This document shows, one piece after another, positions 26,273-34,840 of a stretch of 45,857 nucleotides of DNA (its first letter is position 1; each line of letters starts with the position of its first letter). Location of the stretch: assembly GCA_900539345.1 (NCBI GenBank), contig UQBS01000018.1:1-45857 (forward strand), read 5' to 3'. The notes beneath the pieces are model-generated. The model had not been told where the DNA came from and searched no databases. It saw nothing but the letters and a program-made list of their open reading frames with translations. The translations under genes were made by a program, and so were the position numbers. The DNA comes from an uncultured Coriobacteriaceae bacterium. GTDB taxonomy: Bacteria > Actinomycetota > Coriobacteriia > Coriobacteriales > UMGS124.

Positions 26273-27649
26273 ATGATCGCACCCGATACGGCCCCCATAG
26301 GTGCCGCCTCAATTGAACCGCTTTTTCGCCGTGTGCTTGCGGGTTCTGCGAACCTCACGTTCGGCCTGGTGGGGGAGCGGCTCGGTCACAGCCACTCCCC
26401 GCGTATCCACGAGCTTTTGGGGTCCGTGCCCTATGAGCGCGTGGAGGTGCCGCGCGACGAGGTGGGAGCTTTTTTCGCCGCGCGTCGCTACCGCGGCCTC
26501 AACGTGACGATTCCTTACAAGTGCGATGCCGCCCGTGCGGCAGACGTGCGTTCTAAGGCCGTCGAGAGGCTTGGCAACGCAAACACTCTCGTCGTGCGCG
26601 AAGACGGCACGCTGTTTGCCGACAACACCGACTACCACGGGTTTTCTCGCCAGCTCGATCTCATCCACGCCAACGTTGCCGGGCAGGCCTGCCTTGTCCT
26701 GGGCGACGGCGGGGCAGCCGCGACGGTTCGCGCCGTGCTCGCCGACCGGGGCGCCTCCCTTGTGGTGAGTGCCTCCCGCAAAGGCGAGCTTACGTTTGCG
26801 GCCCTTGCTGGAGACGCCTCTGCTGCCAGTCCCGCTCAGATTGCCCAGGCCGATGCCTTGCGCACCGAGGTTGTCCTCATCGTCAACGCGACCCCGGTGG
26901 GCATGTATCCCCATGCCGATGACGACATGCTTGTTGGCCTCGACCGTTTTCCGGCGCTGCGCTATGTGTGCGACCTCGTCTACAACCCGCTGAGGACCCG
27001 CCTCATCCAGGAGGGTCGCGCCCGTGGTCTTGCGTGCGCAGGCGGCCTTTCCATGCTTGTGGCCCAGGCCAAGCGTTCAAGTGATCTCTTTTTGGGTGTC
27101 GATCGTCCCGACGACATCGAGGAGGGCGTCCTTGCGCAGATGCGTGCCGAGCTGGCCGTCGTGAGCCTTATCGGTATGCCGGGCTCGGGCAAGACGCGCA
27201 CGGGCATGCTCTTGGCCGAGATGCTCGGCTTTGAGTTTGTCGACACCGACGAGATGGTGCAGGTAGAGGCCGGCATGCCCATCCCGCAGATTTTCGAGGA
27301 GCTGGGGGAGGAAGGTTTCCGCGCCATTGAGACGCGCTGCGTCGCGCAGGCAACGTCTTGCCCGGGTCGCGTGGTCGCCACGGGCGGCGGTGTCGTCACG
27401 CGTCCTGAGAACAGGTTCTTCCTCGAGCAAAACGGCCCGGTGGTGCTTCTAACGCGCGGTCTTGTCGACGACCCGTCTGATAACCTCGCCGTGGAGGGGC
27501 GCCCGCTCAGCCAGGCCAAAGGTCTCGAGCGCCTGCGCGCCGAGCGAGCCGACCTGTACCATGCGTGGGCCGACATCGAGGTCGCGCCCTCCGGCGGCTC
27601 TCCGCTTGGCACCGCGCGTCGCATCTGCAGGCTTGTGAAGCGCATCTAG
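26273..27649 (+). CDS. aroEK: AroE-AroK fusion: shikimate dehydrogenase / shikimate kinase
   Basis: The product has 458 residues. Residues 1 to about 290 are AroE: GHSHSPRIHELLG, GLNVTIPYK, DNTDYHGF, the nucleotide loop GDGGAAATV and VNATPVGM. Residues about 297-458 are AroK: Walker A GMPGSGKT (301-308), DTD (324-326) and ATGGGVV, with a lid near VEGRPL. It catalyses two successive steps, dehydroshikimate to shikimate to shikimate 3-phosphate. Its ATG lies 2 nt after the pheA stop. It is the second fusion in the cluster. Confidence 0.95.
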   Translation: MIAPDTAPIGAASIEPLFRRVLAGSANLTFGLVGERLGHSHSPRIHELLGSVPYERVEVPRDEVGAFFAARRYRGLNVTIPYKCDAARAADVRSKAVERLGNANTLVVREDGTLFADNTDYHGFSRQLDLIHANVAGQACLVLGDGGAAATVRAVLADRGASLVVSASRKGELTFAALAGDASAASPAQIAQADALRTEVVLIVNATPVGMYPHADDDMLVGLDRFPALRYVCDLVYNPLRTRLIQEGRARGLACAGGLSMLVAQAKRSSDLFLGVDRPDDIEEGVLAQMRAELAVVSLIGMPGSGKTRTGMLLAEMLGFEFVDTDEMVQVEAGMPIPQIFEELGEEGFRAIETRCVAQATSCPGRVVATGGGVVTRPENRFFLEQNGPVVLLTRGLVDDPSDNLAVEGRPLSQAKGLERLRAERADLYHAWADIEVAPSGGSPLGTARRICRLVKRI

Positions 27650-27671
27650 CGCCATATACCAGGAGTTTCTC

Positions 27672-28121
27672 ATGAAAGCACTTGTTATCGACGGTCCCAA
27701 CATCAACATGCTCGGCATTCGCGAGCCTGCCATCTACGGCAGCCAGAACTACGCCGCCCTGTGCGTCCTCATCGAGTCTGCCGGCCGTGAGCTGGGGTTT
27801 GAGGCGTGCGACCACTTCCAGTCCAATCACGAGGGCGCCATCGTCGACGTCATCCAGCGGGCCTTGGGCGTCTACGACGGCATCGTCATGAACCCTGCGG
27901 CCTACACGCACACGAGCGTCGCTATCCTTGACGCGCTCAAGGCCGTGAGCCTTCCGTGCGTGGAGGTCCACATCTCCGACGTGGCCTCGCGCGAGGACTT
28001 TCGCCAGGTTTCCTTCGTGCGTCAGGCCTGTTTTGCCACGGTGGCCGGCGAGGGCATCGAAGGCTACCGCCACGCCTTGTCCCTGCTTGCCGACAAGCTG
28101 CGCGCCGACACGGCCGAATAG
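27672..28121 (+). CDS. aroQ: Type II 3-dehydroquinate dehydratase
   Basis: It dehydrates 3-dehydroquinate to 3-dehydroshikimate. The product has 149 residues, normal for the small dodecameric type II family. The hallmark DGPNINMLGIREPAIYG (residues 7-23), the HFQSNHEGAIVD motif, MNPAAYTHTSVAI and the catalytic-loop-side VEVHISD are all present. CAGGAG lies upstream of the ATG. It completes the chorismate set in the cluster, so no separate aroD is needed. Confidence 0.96.
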   Translation: MKALVIDGPNINMLGIREPAIYGSQNYAALCVLIESAGRELGFEACDHFQSNHEGAIVDVIQRALGVYDGIVMNPAAYTHTSVAILDALKAVSLPCVEVHISDVASREDFRQVSFVRQACFATVAGEGIEGYRHALSLLADKLRADTAE

Positions 28122-28134
28122 GCCCGTCCCCGGG

Positions 28135-28154
28135 AAGGCCGGCGGCCCTTTTCT
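28135..28154 (+). terminator. Possible weak terminator after aroQ
   Basis: AAGGCC and GGCCCTT form a short stem with a one-base bulge, followed by TTTTCTC. It would close the aro operon before pyrE. The stem is short, so this is tentative. Confidence 0.35.
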
Positions 28155-28179
28155 CGCCTTTGTTCGTTGTTGGTATCGT

Positions 28180-28222
28180 GGGCGCTCGTTGTGTCGTGCA
28201 ACGGGCGCTCTTCGTTTACAAT
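28180..28222 (+). promoter_or_regulatory. Candidate pyrE control region
   Basis: The octamer GGGCGCTC occurs at 28180 and again at 28203. Between them GTTG and CAAC are inverted. TACAAT (28217-28222), a good -10 hexamer, follows directly. No convincing -35 is visible, so the repeats may mark an activator or repressor site. About 54 nt separate the -10 from the pyrE start. Confidence 0.35.
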
Positions 28223-28275
28223 AGGAGCCACATCTGCCCTGCGCCTCGGGCGCACGTTCGATTGGAGAGCATGAC

Positions 28276-28911
28276 ATGGTCGATAAGGTTGCCATCGCAA
28301 AGCACCTGCTGGGTATCAAGGCCGTTTTCCTTCGTCCCGACGAGCCGTTCACGTGGGCTTCGGGCATCAAGAGCCCCATCTATTGCGACAACCGCCTGAC
28401 GCTCTCTTTCCCTGAGGCCCGCGAGGCGATCGAGGAGGGCCTGGCCGAGACGGTGCGCTCCGTCTATCCCGAGGCCCAGGCGCTCATGGGCACCTCCACC
28501 GCCGGTATCGCCCATGCCGCCATCGCCGCCTACAAGCTCGAGCTTCCGATGGGTTATGTGCGCGGCTCTGCCAAGGACCACGGCCGCAAGAACCAGATCG
28601 AGGGCCGCTGCGAGCTCGGCACGAAGGTCGTCGTGATCGAGGACCTCATCTCCACCGCCGGCTCCGTGCTCGATTGCGTCGAGCCGCTGCGTGCCGCCGG
28701 CGCCGACGTCCTCGGTGTCGCCTCCATCTTCACGTATGGCATGCAGAAGGGCCTTGACCGCCTTGCTGAGGCCAACGTCAAGAACGTGTCCCTGTGCGAT
28801 TTCGACACGCTCGTGAAGGTCGCCGTGGCCGAGGGCTACATCAAGCCTGAGGATGAGGAGCGCCTGCTTGCCTTCCGCGCCAACCCCTCCGACGAGTCCT
28901 GGATGGCGTAA
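28276..28911 (+). CDS. pyrE: Orotate phosphoribosyltransferase
   Basis: It joins orotate to PRPP, making OMP in pyrimidine synthesis. The product has 211 residues. FTWASGIKSPIYCDNR is the N-terminal substrate loop, KDHGRKNQIEG the flexible catalytic loop, and VVVIEDLISTAGS the PRPP-binding motif. GGAGAG lies before the ATG. It stands alone between two intergenic regions; no other pyr gene is in the window. Confidence 0.96.
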   Translation: MVDKVAIAKHLLGIKAVFLRPDEPFTWASGIKSPIYCDNRLTLSFPEAREAIEEGLAETVRSVYPEAQALMGTSTAGIAHAAIAAYKLELPMGYVRGSAKDHGRKNQIEGRCELGTKVVVIEDLISTAGSVLDCVEPLRAAGADVLGVASIFTYGMQKGLDRLAEANVKNVSLCDFDTLVKVAVAEGYIKPEDEERLLAFRANPSDESWMA

Positions 28912-28950
28912 GGTTTATCGCCCTCGCCTGAAGCCCGCAGCGGCATGATT

Positions 28951-28979
28951 TTGTCGCTTGGCGGCATGTATTGTTAAAT
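28951..28979 (+). promoter_or_regulatory. Predicted ilvE promoter flanked by tandem repeats
   Basis: TTGTCG (28951-28956), a 17-bp spacer and TTAAAT (28974-28979) form a plausible sigma-70-type promoter. GCGGCATG occurs at 28940-28947 and at 28961-28968, exactly 21 bp apart, one just before and one just after the -35. Such spacing places both on the same face of the helix. Confidence 0.5.
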
Positions 28980-28983
28980 CCCC

Positions 28984-29016
28984 GCGTACGGCGGCCGTTT
29001 TGCGGTCGCCGTACGC
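28984..29016 (+). other. 14-bp hairpin at the predicted 5' end of the ilvE transcript
   Basis: GCGTACGGCGGCCG (28984-28997) pairs with CGGTCGCCGTACGC (29003-29016) across TTTTG, with one G-T wobble. There is no T tract after it, so it is not a normal terminator. It starts about where transcription from the predicted promoter would begin. Confidence 0.6.
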
Positions 29017-29100
29017 ATATAGGTCTATGATGTCCCATCACCAACGGTGCGCGCACGACTTCTTGCCGGGTGCGGCAGTTACACGAAGAGGAGTTCTTTC

Positions 29101-30147
29101 ATGAGCGAGATCGAGAAGAAGGACCTGGACTGGGCAAACCTGTCCTTTGCCTATATGCCCACCGACTACAGCTACGTCTGCAACTACAAGGACGGCCAGT
29201 GGGAGGAGGGTGGCCTCACGCGCGACCACTCCATCACGCTGAGCGAGTGCGCGGGCATCTTCCATTACTGCCAGGAAGTCTTCGAGGGCCTCAAGGCCTA
29301 CACCACCAAGGATGGCCGCATCGTCTGCTTCCGCCCCGACATGAACGCCAAGCGTATGCACGATTCCGCTGAGCGCCTCTGCATGCCCGCCTTCCCCGAG
29401 GACAAGTTCGTGGAGGCCGTCAAGCAGGTCGTGGCCGCCAACGCCGCTTGGGTCCCGCCGTACGGCTCGGGCGCCACGCTGTACGTGCGTCCCTTCATGA
29501 TCGCTTCCGGCGAGGTCATCGGCGTCAAGCCTGCCACCGAGTACCAGTTCCGCATTCTCGTGACCCCCGTGGGCCCCTACTTCAAGGGCGGCGACACCTC
29601 CGTTGCCATCACGGTCTCCGACTATGACCGCGCTGCGCCTCACGGCACCGGCAACATCAAGGCCGGCCTCAACTACGCCATGAGCCTCTATCCGCATGAG
29701 AAGGCCCATGCCGAGGGCTATGCCGAGAACCTCTACCTCGATCCCGCCTCGCGCACCTACGTCGAGGAGACCGGCGGCGCCAACATCCTGCTCGTCGACC
29801 GTGAGGGCAACCTCGTCGTGCCCCAGTCGCACTCCGACTCCATCCTGCCCTCCATCACGCGCCGCTCGCTCGTTGCTCTCGGCCGCGACGTCATGGGCCT
29901 CAACGTCATCGAGCGCCCCGTCAAGTTCTCCGAGCTTCAGGCCGGCGACTTCGTCGAGTGTGGCATGTGCGGTACCGCTGCCGTCATCTCGCCTGTGGCT
30001 CGCGTCCACAGCCATGAGGGCGACATCGAGTTCCCCGCTTCGCAGGACGGCTGCGGCCCTGTGCTCAAGAAGCTCCGCGCCGAGCTCGCCGGCATTCAGG
30101 CCTGCGACATCGAGGGGCCCGAAGGTTGGGTCTGCGTGGTCTGCTAG
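29101..30147 (+). CDS. ilvE: Branched-chain amino acid aminotransferase
   Basis: A PLP enzyme that interconverts Val, Leu and Ile with their keto acids. The product has 348 residues, matching the class II BCAT size. The motifs are HYCQEVFEGLKAY, YVRPFM, GNIKAGLNYAMSL (PLP-binding Lys), EETGGANI and GCGPVL near the C-terminus. The ATG at 29101 follows GAGGAG; the in-frame upstream codons lie in the leader. It is a single-gene unit with its own promoter and terminator. It might also serve phenylpyruvate, since no dedicated aromatic transaminase is visible, but that is inference. Confidence 0.95.
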   Translation: MSEIEKKDLDWANLSFAYMPTDYSYVCNYKDGQWEEGGLTRDHSITLSECAGIFHYCQEVFEGLKAYTTKDGRIVCFRPDMNAKRMHDSAERLCMPAFPEDKFVEAVKQVVAANAAWVPPYGSGATLYVRPFMIASGEVIGVKPATEYQFRILVTPVGPYFKGGDTSVAITVSDYDRAAPHGTGNIKAGLNYAMSLYPHEKAHAEGYAENLYLDPASRTYVEETGGANILLVDREGNLVVPQSHSDSILPSITRRSLVALGRDVMGLNVIERPVKFSELQAGDFVECGMCGTAAVISPVARVHSHEGDIEFPASQDGCGPVLKKLRAELAGIQACDIEGPEGWVCVVC

Positions 30148-30172
30148 TCGCACCTTTTTCTCAGCACGTTGC

Positions 30173-30203
30173 GGAGCCGTCCAGATTGGGCGGCTCCTTT
30201 CGT
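30173..30203 (+). terminator. Terminator after ilvE
   Basis: GGAGCCGTCC and GGGCGGCTCC pair across AGATT with one wobble, followed by TTTCGTT. It lies 25 nt beyond the ilvE stop. Confidence 0.8.
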
Positions 30204-30258
30204 TATGTAATGTGTACAATTACGCACAACGAGTCCCTTCAATTATGTGAGGTTCGCA

Positions 30259-31896
30259 ATGCCGATTACCGACTTCCTGCGGCGCAACGCCCATGACTAT
30301 GCAGACGAGGTCGCCCTTGTCGAGATCAACCCTGAGATTCAGGAGCTCGACCACGCGACGTGGCGCGACTACAGCCTCGTCCAAAGCACCTGCATGCAGC
30401 CGTACCGCAGGCAGATTACCTGGAGCGTCTTCGACGAGAAGGCGAATCGCTTTGCCAACCTGCTTCTGAGCCGTGGCGTGAAGAAGGGCGACAAGGTCGC
30501 AATCCTTCTCATGAACTGCCTCGAGTACCTGCCCATTTTCTTCGGCGTGCTCAAGAGCGGCGCAACGGTGGTCCCGCTCAACTTCCGCTATACCGCCGAG
30601 GAGATTGAGTACTGCGTCGATTTGGCCGACGTCGACATCCTTGTCTTCGGCCCGCAGTTCACCGGCCGCATCGAGCAGATCGAGCCGCGCGTTTCCAAGA
30701 ACCGCCTGCTTTTCTATGTCGGCAGCGACTGCCCGACGTTTGCCGAGAGCTACAACGAGCTCACTGCCAACATGCCCAGCTCCGACCCCTTTGTGCCTGT
30801 CACGGAGTACGAGGATGCCGCCATCTACTTCTCGAGCGGCACCACCGGCTTCCCCAAGGCCATCCTGCACAACCATGAGAGCCTCACGCAGGCGGCGCAG
30901 ATGGAGCAGAAGCACCACGGGCAGACCCACGACGACGTGTTTTTGTGCATCCCGCCGCTCTATCACACCGGTGCCGCCATGCACTGGCTGGGTAGCCTCA
31001 TCTGCGGCGGCAAGGGCGTGCTCCTGCGTGGCGTGACCCCCAAGGCCATCTTCGACGCCATCAGCTCGGAGCACTGCACCATCGTGTGGCTGCTTGTGCC
31101 GTGGGCCCAGGACATCCTCCTTGCCATCGAGGAGGGCACCATCAAGCTTGAGGATTACAAGCTCGACCAGTGGCGCCTCATGCACATCGGCGCCCAGCCG
31201 GTTCCCAAGAGCCTCATCAAGAAGTGGAAGTCCATCTTCCCGCATCACCAGTACGACACCAACTACGGCCTGTCCGAGTCCACGGGCCCGGGCTGCGTGC
31301 ACCTGGGCGTGGAGAACATCGACCACGTGGGCGCCATCGGCGTGCCCGGCTACAACTGGGACGTCAAGATCATCGACTCGCACGGCGAGCCGGTGGCAAA
31401 GGGCGAGGTCGGCGAGCTGTGCGTCAAGGGCCCGGGCGTCATGACCTGCTACTACAACAACCCCAAGGCCACCGCCGAGTCGCTGCAGAACGGCTGGTTG
31501 CTCACCGGCGACATGGCGCGTCAGGACGAGGACGGCTTCTACTGGCTTGTCGACCGCAAGAAGGACGTCGTCATCTCGGGCGGCGAGAACATCTACCCCG
31601 TGCAGATCGAGGACTTCCTCTCGGCCAACCCTGCAGTGAAAGATGTCGCGGTCATCGGCCTGCCCGACGAGCGTCTGGGCGAGATCTGCGCCGCCATCAT
31701 CGAGCTCAAGCCCGAGTACACCGACACCACCGTCGAGGACATCAACGAGTACTGCCTCGACCTGCCTCGTTACAAGCGTCCGCGCAAGATTATCTTCGCC
31801 GACGTTCCGCGCAACCCTACGGGTAAGATCGAAAAGCCCGCACTGCGTCAGCGCTACGGGGCCGAGCAGCTTGTTGACCGCGAGAACCACGCTTAA
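30259..31896 (+). CDS. Acyl-CoA synthetase / AMP-forming ligase
   Basis: The product has 545 residues of the ANL superfamily. It activates a carboxylic acid with ATP and joins it to CoA. The P-loop YFSSGTTGFPKAI, NYGLSEST (adenine region), GWLLTGDMA, DRKKDVVISGGENIYP (hinge) and NPTGKIEK with the catalytic Lys near the C-terminus are all intact. The closest families are medium/long-chain or crotonobetaine-type ligases; the acyl substrate cannot be named. The ATG at 30259 has GAGG 6 nt upstream. TACAAT at 30215 may be its -10. A small DUF1292 gene follows after 17 nt. Confidence 0.9.
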   Translation: MPITDFLRRNAHDYADEVALVEINPEIQELDHATWRDYSLVQSTCMQPYRRQITWSVFDEKANRFANLLLSRGVKKGDKVAILLMNCLEYLPIFFGVLKSGATVVPLNFRYTAEEIEYCVDLADVDILVFGPQFTGRIEQIEPRVSKNRLLFYVGSDCPTFAESYNELTANMPSSDPFVPVTEYEDAAIYFSSGTTGFPKAILHNHESLTQAAQMEQKHHGQTHDDVFLCIPPLYHTGAAMHWLGSLICGGKGVLLRGVTPKAIFDAISSEHCTIVWLLVPWAQDILLAIEEGTIKLEDYKLDQWRLMHIGAQPVPKSLIKKWKSIFPHHQYDTNYGLSESTGPGCVHLGVENIDHVGAIGVPGYNWDVKIIDSHGEPVAKGEVGELCVKGPGVMTCYYNNPKATAESLQNGWLLTGDMARQDEDGFYWLVDRKKDVVISGGENIYPVQIEDFLSANPAVKDVAVIGLPDERLGEICAAIIELKPEYTDTTVEDINEYCLDLPRYKRPRKIIFADVPRNPTGKIEKPALRQRYGAEQLVDRENHA

Positions 31897-31913
31897 GGGG
31901 ATAGGGGAGCGAC

Positions 31914-32255
31914 GTGCGCGACTTTGCAACCTTTGAGACGTACGACTTCGCGTTTCGCTGCCTGGACGAGGAGGGTGTCATGTGTCGCTACGACGCCCTC
32001 CTGTCTTTCTCCCTTGAGGAGGCAGGTCCCATCTACCTCGTGTACACCGACCTCGTGAGCGACGAGGCGGGCGAGGAGGCGATGTACGCCTCGGTCGTTG
32101 TCGACCCCGAGCAGGTGAGGGCAGCCCAGTACGCCGTGGAGCACGGCATGACGCCGAAGAAGCCCCCCGTCGTCGACTTGGTCGATATAGAAGAGGACCT
32201 CAAGCCCATGGTGCTCGAGGTCCTCGACGAGGTGCTTGCTGACGAAGAGGGCTAA
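31914..32255 (+). CDS. DUF1292-type small acidic protein
   Basis: The product has 113 residues, starting at GTG with GGGGAG upstream. It is rich in Asp and Glu. It follows the DUF1292 (YrzB-like) pattern: FRCLDEEGVMCRYDALLSF, then YLVYTDL, then a short acidic helix (DIEEDLKPMVLEVLDEVL). The family has no established function. In Firmicutes members often lie beside mreB- or Rel-linked genes, but here it follows an acyl-CoA ligase. Family assignment rests on pattern only. Confidence 0.75.
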   Translation: MRDFATFETYDFAFRCLDEEGVMCRYDALLSFSLEEAGPIYLVYTDLVSDEAGEEAMYASVVVDPEQVRAAQYAVEHGMTPKKPPVVDLVDIEEDLKPMVLEVLDEVLADEEG

Positions 32256-32272
32256 GTCGCCCCTTCTTGTGT

Positions 32273-32293
32273 AAAAGAGCCGCGGAGCTCTTT
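32273..32293. terminator. Bidirectional terminator between DUF1292 and U32 genes
   Basis: AAAGAGC and GCTCTTT pair perfectly across CGCGGA, with TTT on the plus strand and TTTT on the minus strand. It separates two convergent genes, directly beside the stop codon of the minus-strand gene. Confidence 0.8.
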
Positions 32294-32297
32294 GGGG

Positions 32298-34790
32298 TTA
32301 CCCGATGCGTTCGAAGAGATGGCCGCTTGTCGCGCTTGCAGCGCGAGGGGCGGCCATCTTGCCGTTTCGGACGGCATCGAGTGCGGTCTTCACGTGGCGT
32401 ACCGCCTCGGCCGTCTCTTGGGGGCTATCGCACAAGCGGCAGTCCACGCCGAAGCGGCTCACGCCGCAGCGCATGAGCTCCGCCATCTGCGGCGTGGCGT
32501 CGAGAACCTCAGCCTGCCATACGCCGGCGCGACCCAGGGCGTCGGAGGTCACGATGCTCGGGCGGTCGAACTCGTCGCGCATCTCGAGCTTGAGCGAGCG
32601 ACGCGCGCACGTCGCGCAGGTCTTGGAGCAGTCGCCCATGCTCTGCAGCATGCAGTGCTCGCAGGTCATGGTGCGGATGTGTCCCCAGACCTTCATGCCG
32701 AGTTCAAGCTCGCTCGTCGCGGCGAGCTGGGAAATCTCGAGCAGGTCGAGCTCACAGGAAAGCCAGGCGCCCGTGACGCCGTGCGCTGCCATGAACTCGA
32801 AGGCGGGGGCATTGTGCAGCTCCATCTCGTCGGTAAGCCAGATGTCGGCCTTGCCCTTGCGGGCCTCCTCGAGCCATGAGACGTTTGAGACGGCAATCTC
32901 ATGGGTGCCCGTCAGGTCGAGGGCGTCCACTGCTGCGTGGTCGGCCGTGCGTGCGACGGCAGGCAGGATGCAGACGACGCCCTCGGGCCACGCCGCGTCG
33001 GTCTGACCGGGGGCATCCGTGCGCCTGCGGGCGCTGCTTGCAGGGCCAAGAGCCAGGTCGATGGCCGAGACATAGACGAGGTCAGCTCCGGCCTCAAGTG
33101 CCGCCTGAGCATCCTCGGGAGTGGTCACATGGGCGCAGAGCTTGGCCTGCGAGGGGTCGCAGGAGCCGCGCCTTTTGCGTGCGCTGAGGCTTAAGGGGGC
33201 GGGCGCCGTCGAGAGCCGCTCGTCCGTCCAGGGCTTCAAAATCTCATCTTTGAGCGCCTCAACAGCCTCGGCGCGCACGGCGTGCACGGCCGAAAACGAC
33301 ATGCCGACGCCCTCGTCCATCTCAATATCCCAGCTAGCTGCTTCAAAGGGGCTGGTGCCAAAGCGTCCCACGTGTTCGCGCAGGTCCTCTTCGCTCACGG
33401 CTCGGCTGCGGGCCGCCTCCACGCAGAACCCTGCAGCACGTGCGCGCACGACGTCGCGTCCCATGTCGGGATGGGCGTCTCCGGCGCGCGTCTCAAGCTC
33501 GACGGTGAAAGGCTCGCCGAGGCGCGCGACAACATGCACATGCACCGCGCGCTTGCGGGGCCAGGCGCGAGCGGCGAACTCGCGGGCCTGCGTCATGCCG
33601 TGCTCGCTGCGGATGACGCGCACGTCGCAGCCGGCGCCCATGGCGCGCGGCAGGTCGAGTGCGAGCTGGGTGGGTCCGTCGGTCGTGCGCGGGCAGGGCG
33701 CCGTCACATAGTCGTCGAAGTTGTCAGGGTTGCGAATCTCGAGAAGGTCGCCAACTCCTACGGGTTCGGTGAGGTCGGCGATGGCTTTCTTGCCCTTTGC
33801 CTGGATGATGCTGCCTGCATATTGACCGCGGTTGTTGCCGCGTTCGTAGCTCATGAAGTCGTTGTCGTGCTTACCGTGCAGGTAGCCGTCGGTGAAGTTG
33901 CGGTTGAAGGCGCGTGCCAGGTCGCGCATGACCGCGGCGTCCACACGAGGGTCTTCGCCCTGCTCCCACTCGTCGAGCGCGGCGCGGTAAGCCTTCGTGA
34001 CGGTGCCCACGTAGTCGGGGGCCTTCATCCTGCCCTCGAGTTTCATACTCGCGCACCCCGCTTCGACGAGCGCGTCGATGTCGGCGATGGTGCAGTTGTC
34101 GCGCGGCGACATGAGGCGCGTGCCGTTCATGCGGTCGCGCTGCGTGCCCTTTTCGTCGACGAGGCGGTAGGGCAGGCGGCAAGGCTGGCGGCACAGGCCG
34201 CGGTTGGCCGACTTTCCACGCTGCATGCTGCTGAGCAGGCACAGCCCCGAGTAGCACACGCAGATGGCGCCGTGTGCGAACACCTCGAGTTCGACATCCT
34301 CATGCGAGCACGACTCAATTTCGGGAAGCGTCATCTCGCGCGACAGCGTCACGCGCGAGCAGCCGACCTCTTTAGCGAAGCGAACGCCTGCGGCATCGTT
34401 GACGTTGCCCTGGGTGGAGAGGTGGATCTCGATCTGCGGCCACAGGGTGCGCGTCAGCGAGATGAGGCCCCAGTCGGCCATAATGAAGGCGTCGGCACCG
34501 GCGAGGTGGCAGTCGTGCACGAGGGCGAGCGCCCGGGGCATCTCCTCCTGGGCGATGAGGATGTTCACCGTGATGTAGACGCGCGCGCCTGCCAGATGGG
34601 CCAGCTCACAGCACTCGCGGAGCTGGTCGAGGTCCAGGTTGTCGGCGTTGCGTCGCGCATTGAAGCTGCCCAGACCGCAGTAGATGGCGTCGGCCCCTGC
34701 AGCGAGCGCCGCCTTGAACGCGTCCTGTGTTCCGGCCGGGCTCAAGAGCTCGGGGGCCTTGTGCGTGCGCTGCATCTGCGTTGCGTCCAT
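32298..34790 (-). CDS. U32 family peptidase/hydroxylase with two U32-like halves
   Basis: The product has 830 residues from ATG 34790 (MDATQMQRTHKAPELLSPAG). The upstream in-frame extension to 34934 runs into the tgt control region. The first half is a U32 domain: PELLSPAGTQDAFKAALAAGADAIYCG, MKLEGRMKAPDYV and the Cys cluster CVCYSGLCLLSS...CRQPCRL. The middle resembles the collagenase-like DUF3656 region. The C-terminal part repeats the U32 theme (LVYVSAIDL, VWGHIRTMTCEHCML, CSKTCATCARR), with its own cysteines. E. coli relatives (RlhA, TrhP) hydroxylate RNA; this could be RlhA-like. Exact substrate is not shown by the sequence. It is divergent from tgt. Confidence 0.88.
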   Translation of the reverse strand: MDATQMQRTHKAPELLSPAGTQDAFKAALAAGADAIYCGLGSFNARRNADNLDLDQLRECCELAHLAGARVYITVNILIAQEEMPRALALVHDCHLAGADAFIMADWGLISLTRTLWPQIEIHLSTQGNVNDAAGVRFAKEVGCSRVTLSREMTLPEIESCSHEDVELEVFAHGAICVCYSGLCLLSSMQRGKSANRGLCRQPCRLPYRLVDEKGTQRDRMNGTRLMSPRDNCTIADIDALVEAGCASMKLEGRMKAPDYVGTVTKAYRAALDEWEQGEDPRVDAAVMRDLARAFNRNFTDGYLHGKHDNDFMSYERGNNRGQYAGSIIQAKGKKAIADLTEPVGVGDLLEIRNPDNFDDYVTAPCPRTTDGPTQLALDLPRAMGAGCDVRVIRSEHGMTQAREFAARAWPRKRAVHVHVVARLGEPFTVELETRAGDAHPDMGRDVVRARAAGFCVEAARSRAVSEEDLREHVGRFGTSPFEAASWDIEMDEGVGMSFSAVHAVRAEAVEALKDEILKPWTDERLSTAPAPLSLSARKRRGSCDPSQAKLCAHVTTPEDAQAALEAGADLVYVSAIDLALGPASSARRRTDAPGQTDAAWPEGVVCILPAVARTADHAAVDALDLTGTHEIAVSNVSWLEEARKGKADIWLTDEMELHNAPAFEFMAAHGVTGAWLSCELDLLEISQLAATSELELGMKVWGHIRTMTCEHCMLQSMGDCSKTCATCARRSLKLEMRDEFDRPSIVTSDALGRAGVWQAEVLDATPQMAELMRCGVSRFGVDCRLCDSPQETAEAVRHVKTALDAVRNGKMAAPRAASATSGHLFERIG

Positions 34791-34840
34791 GTTCTCGTTC
34801 TTTCGTGGTTGAGCGCTCGGTCGTGGTAATCCGTGCGTGT

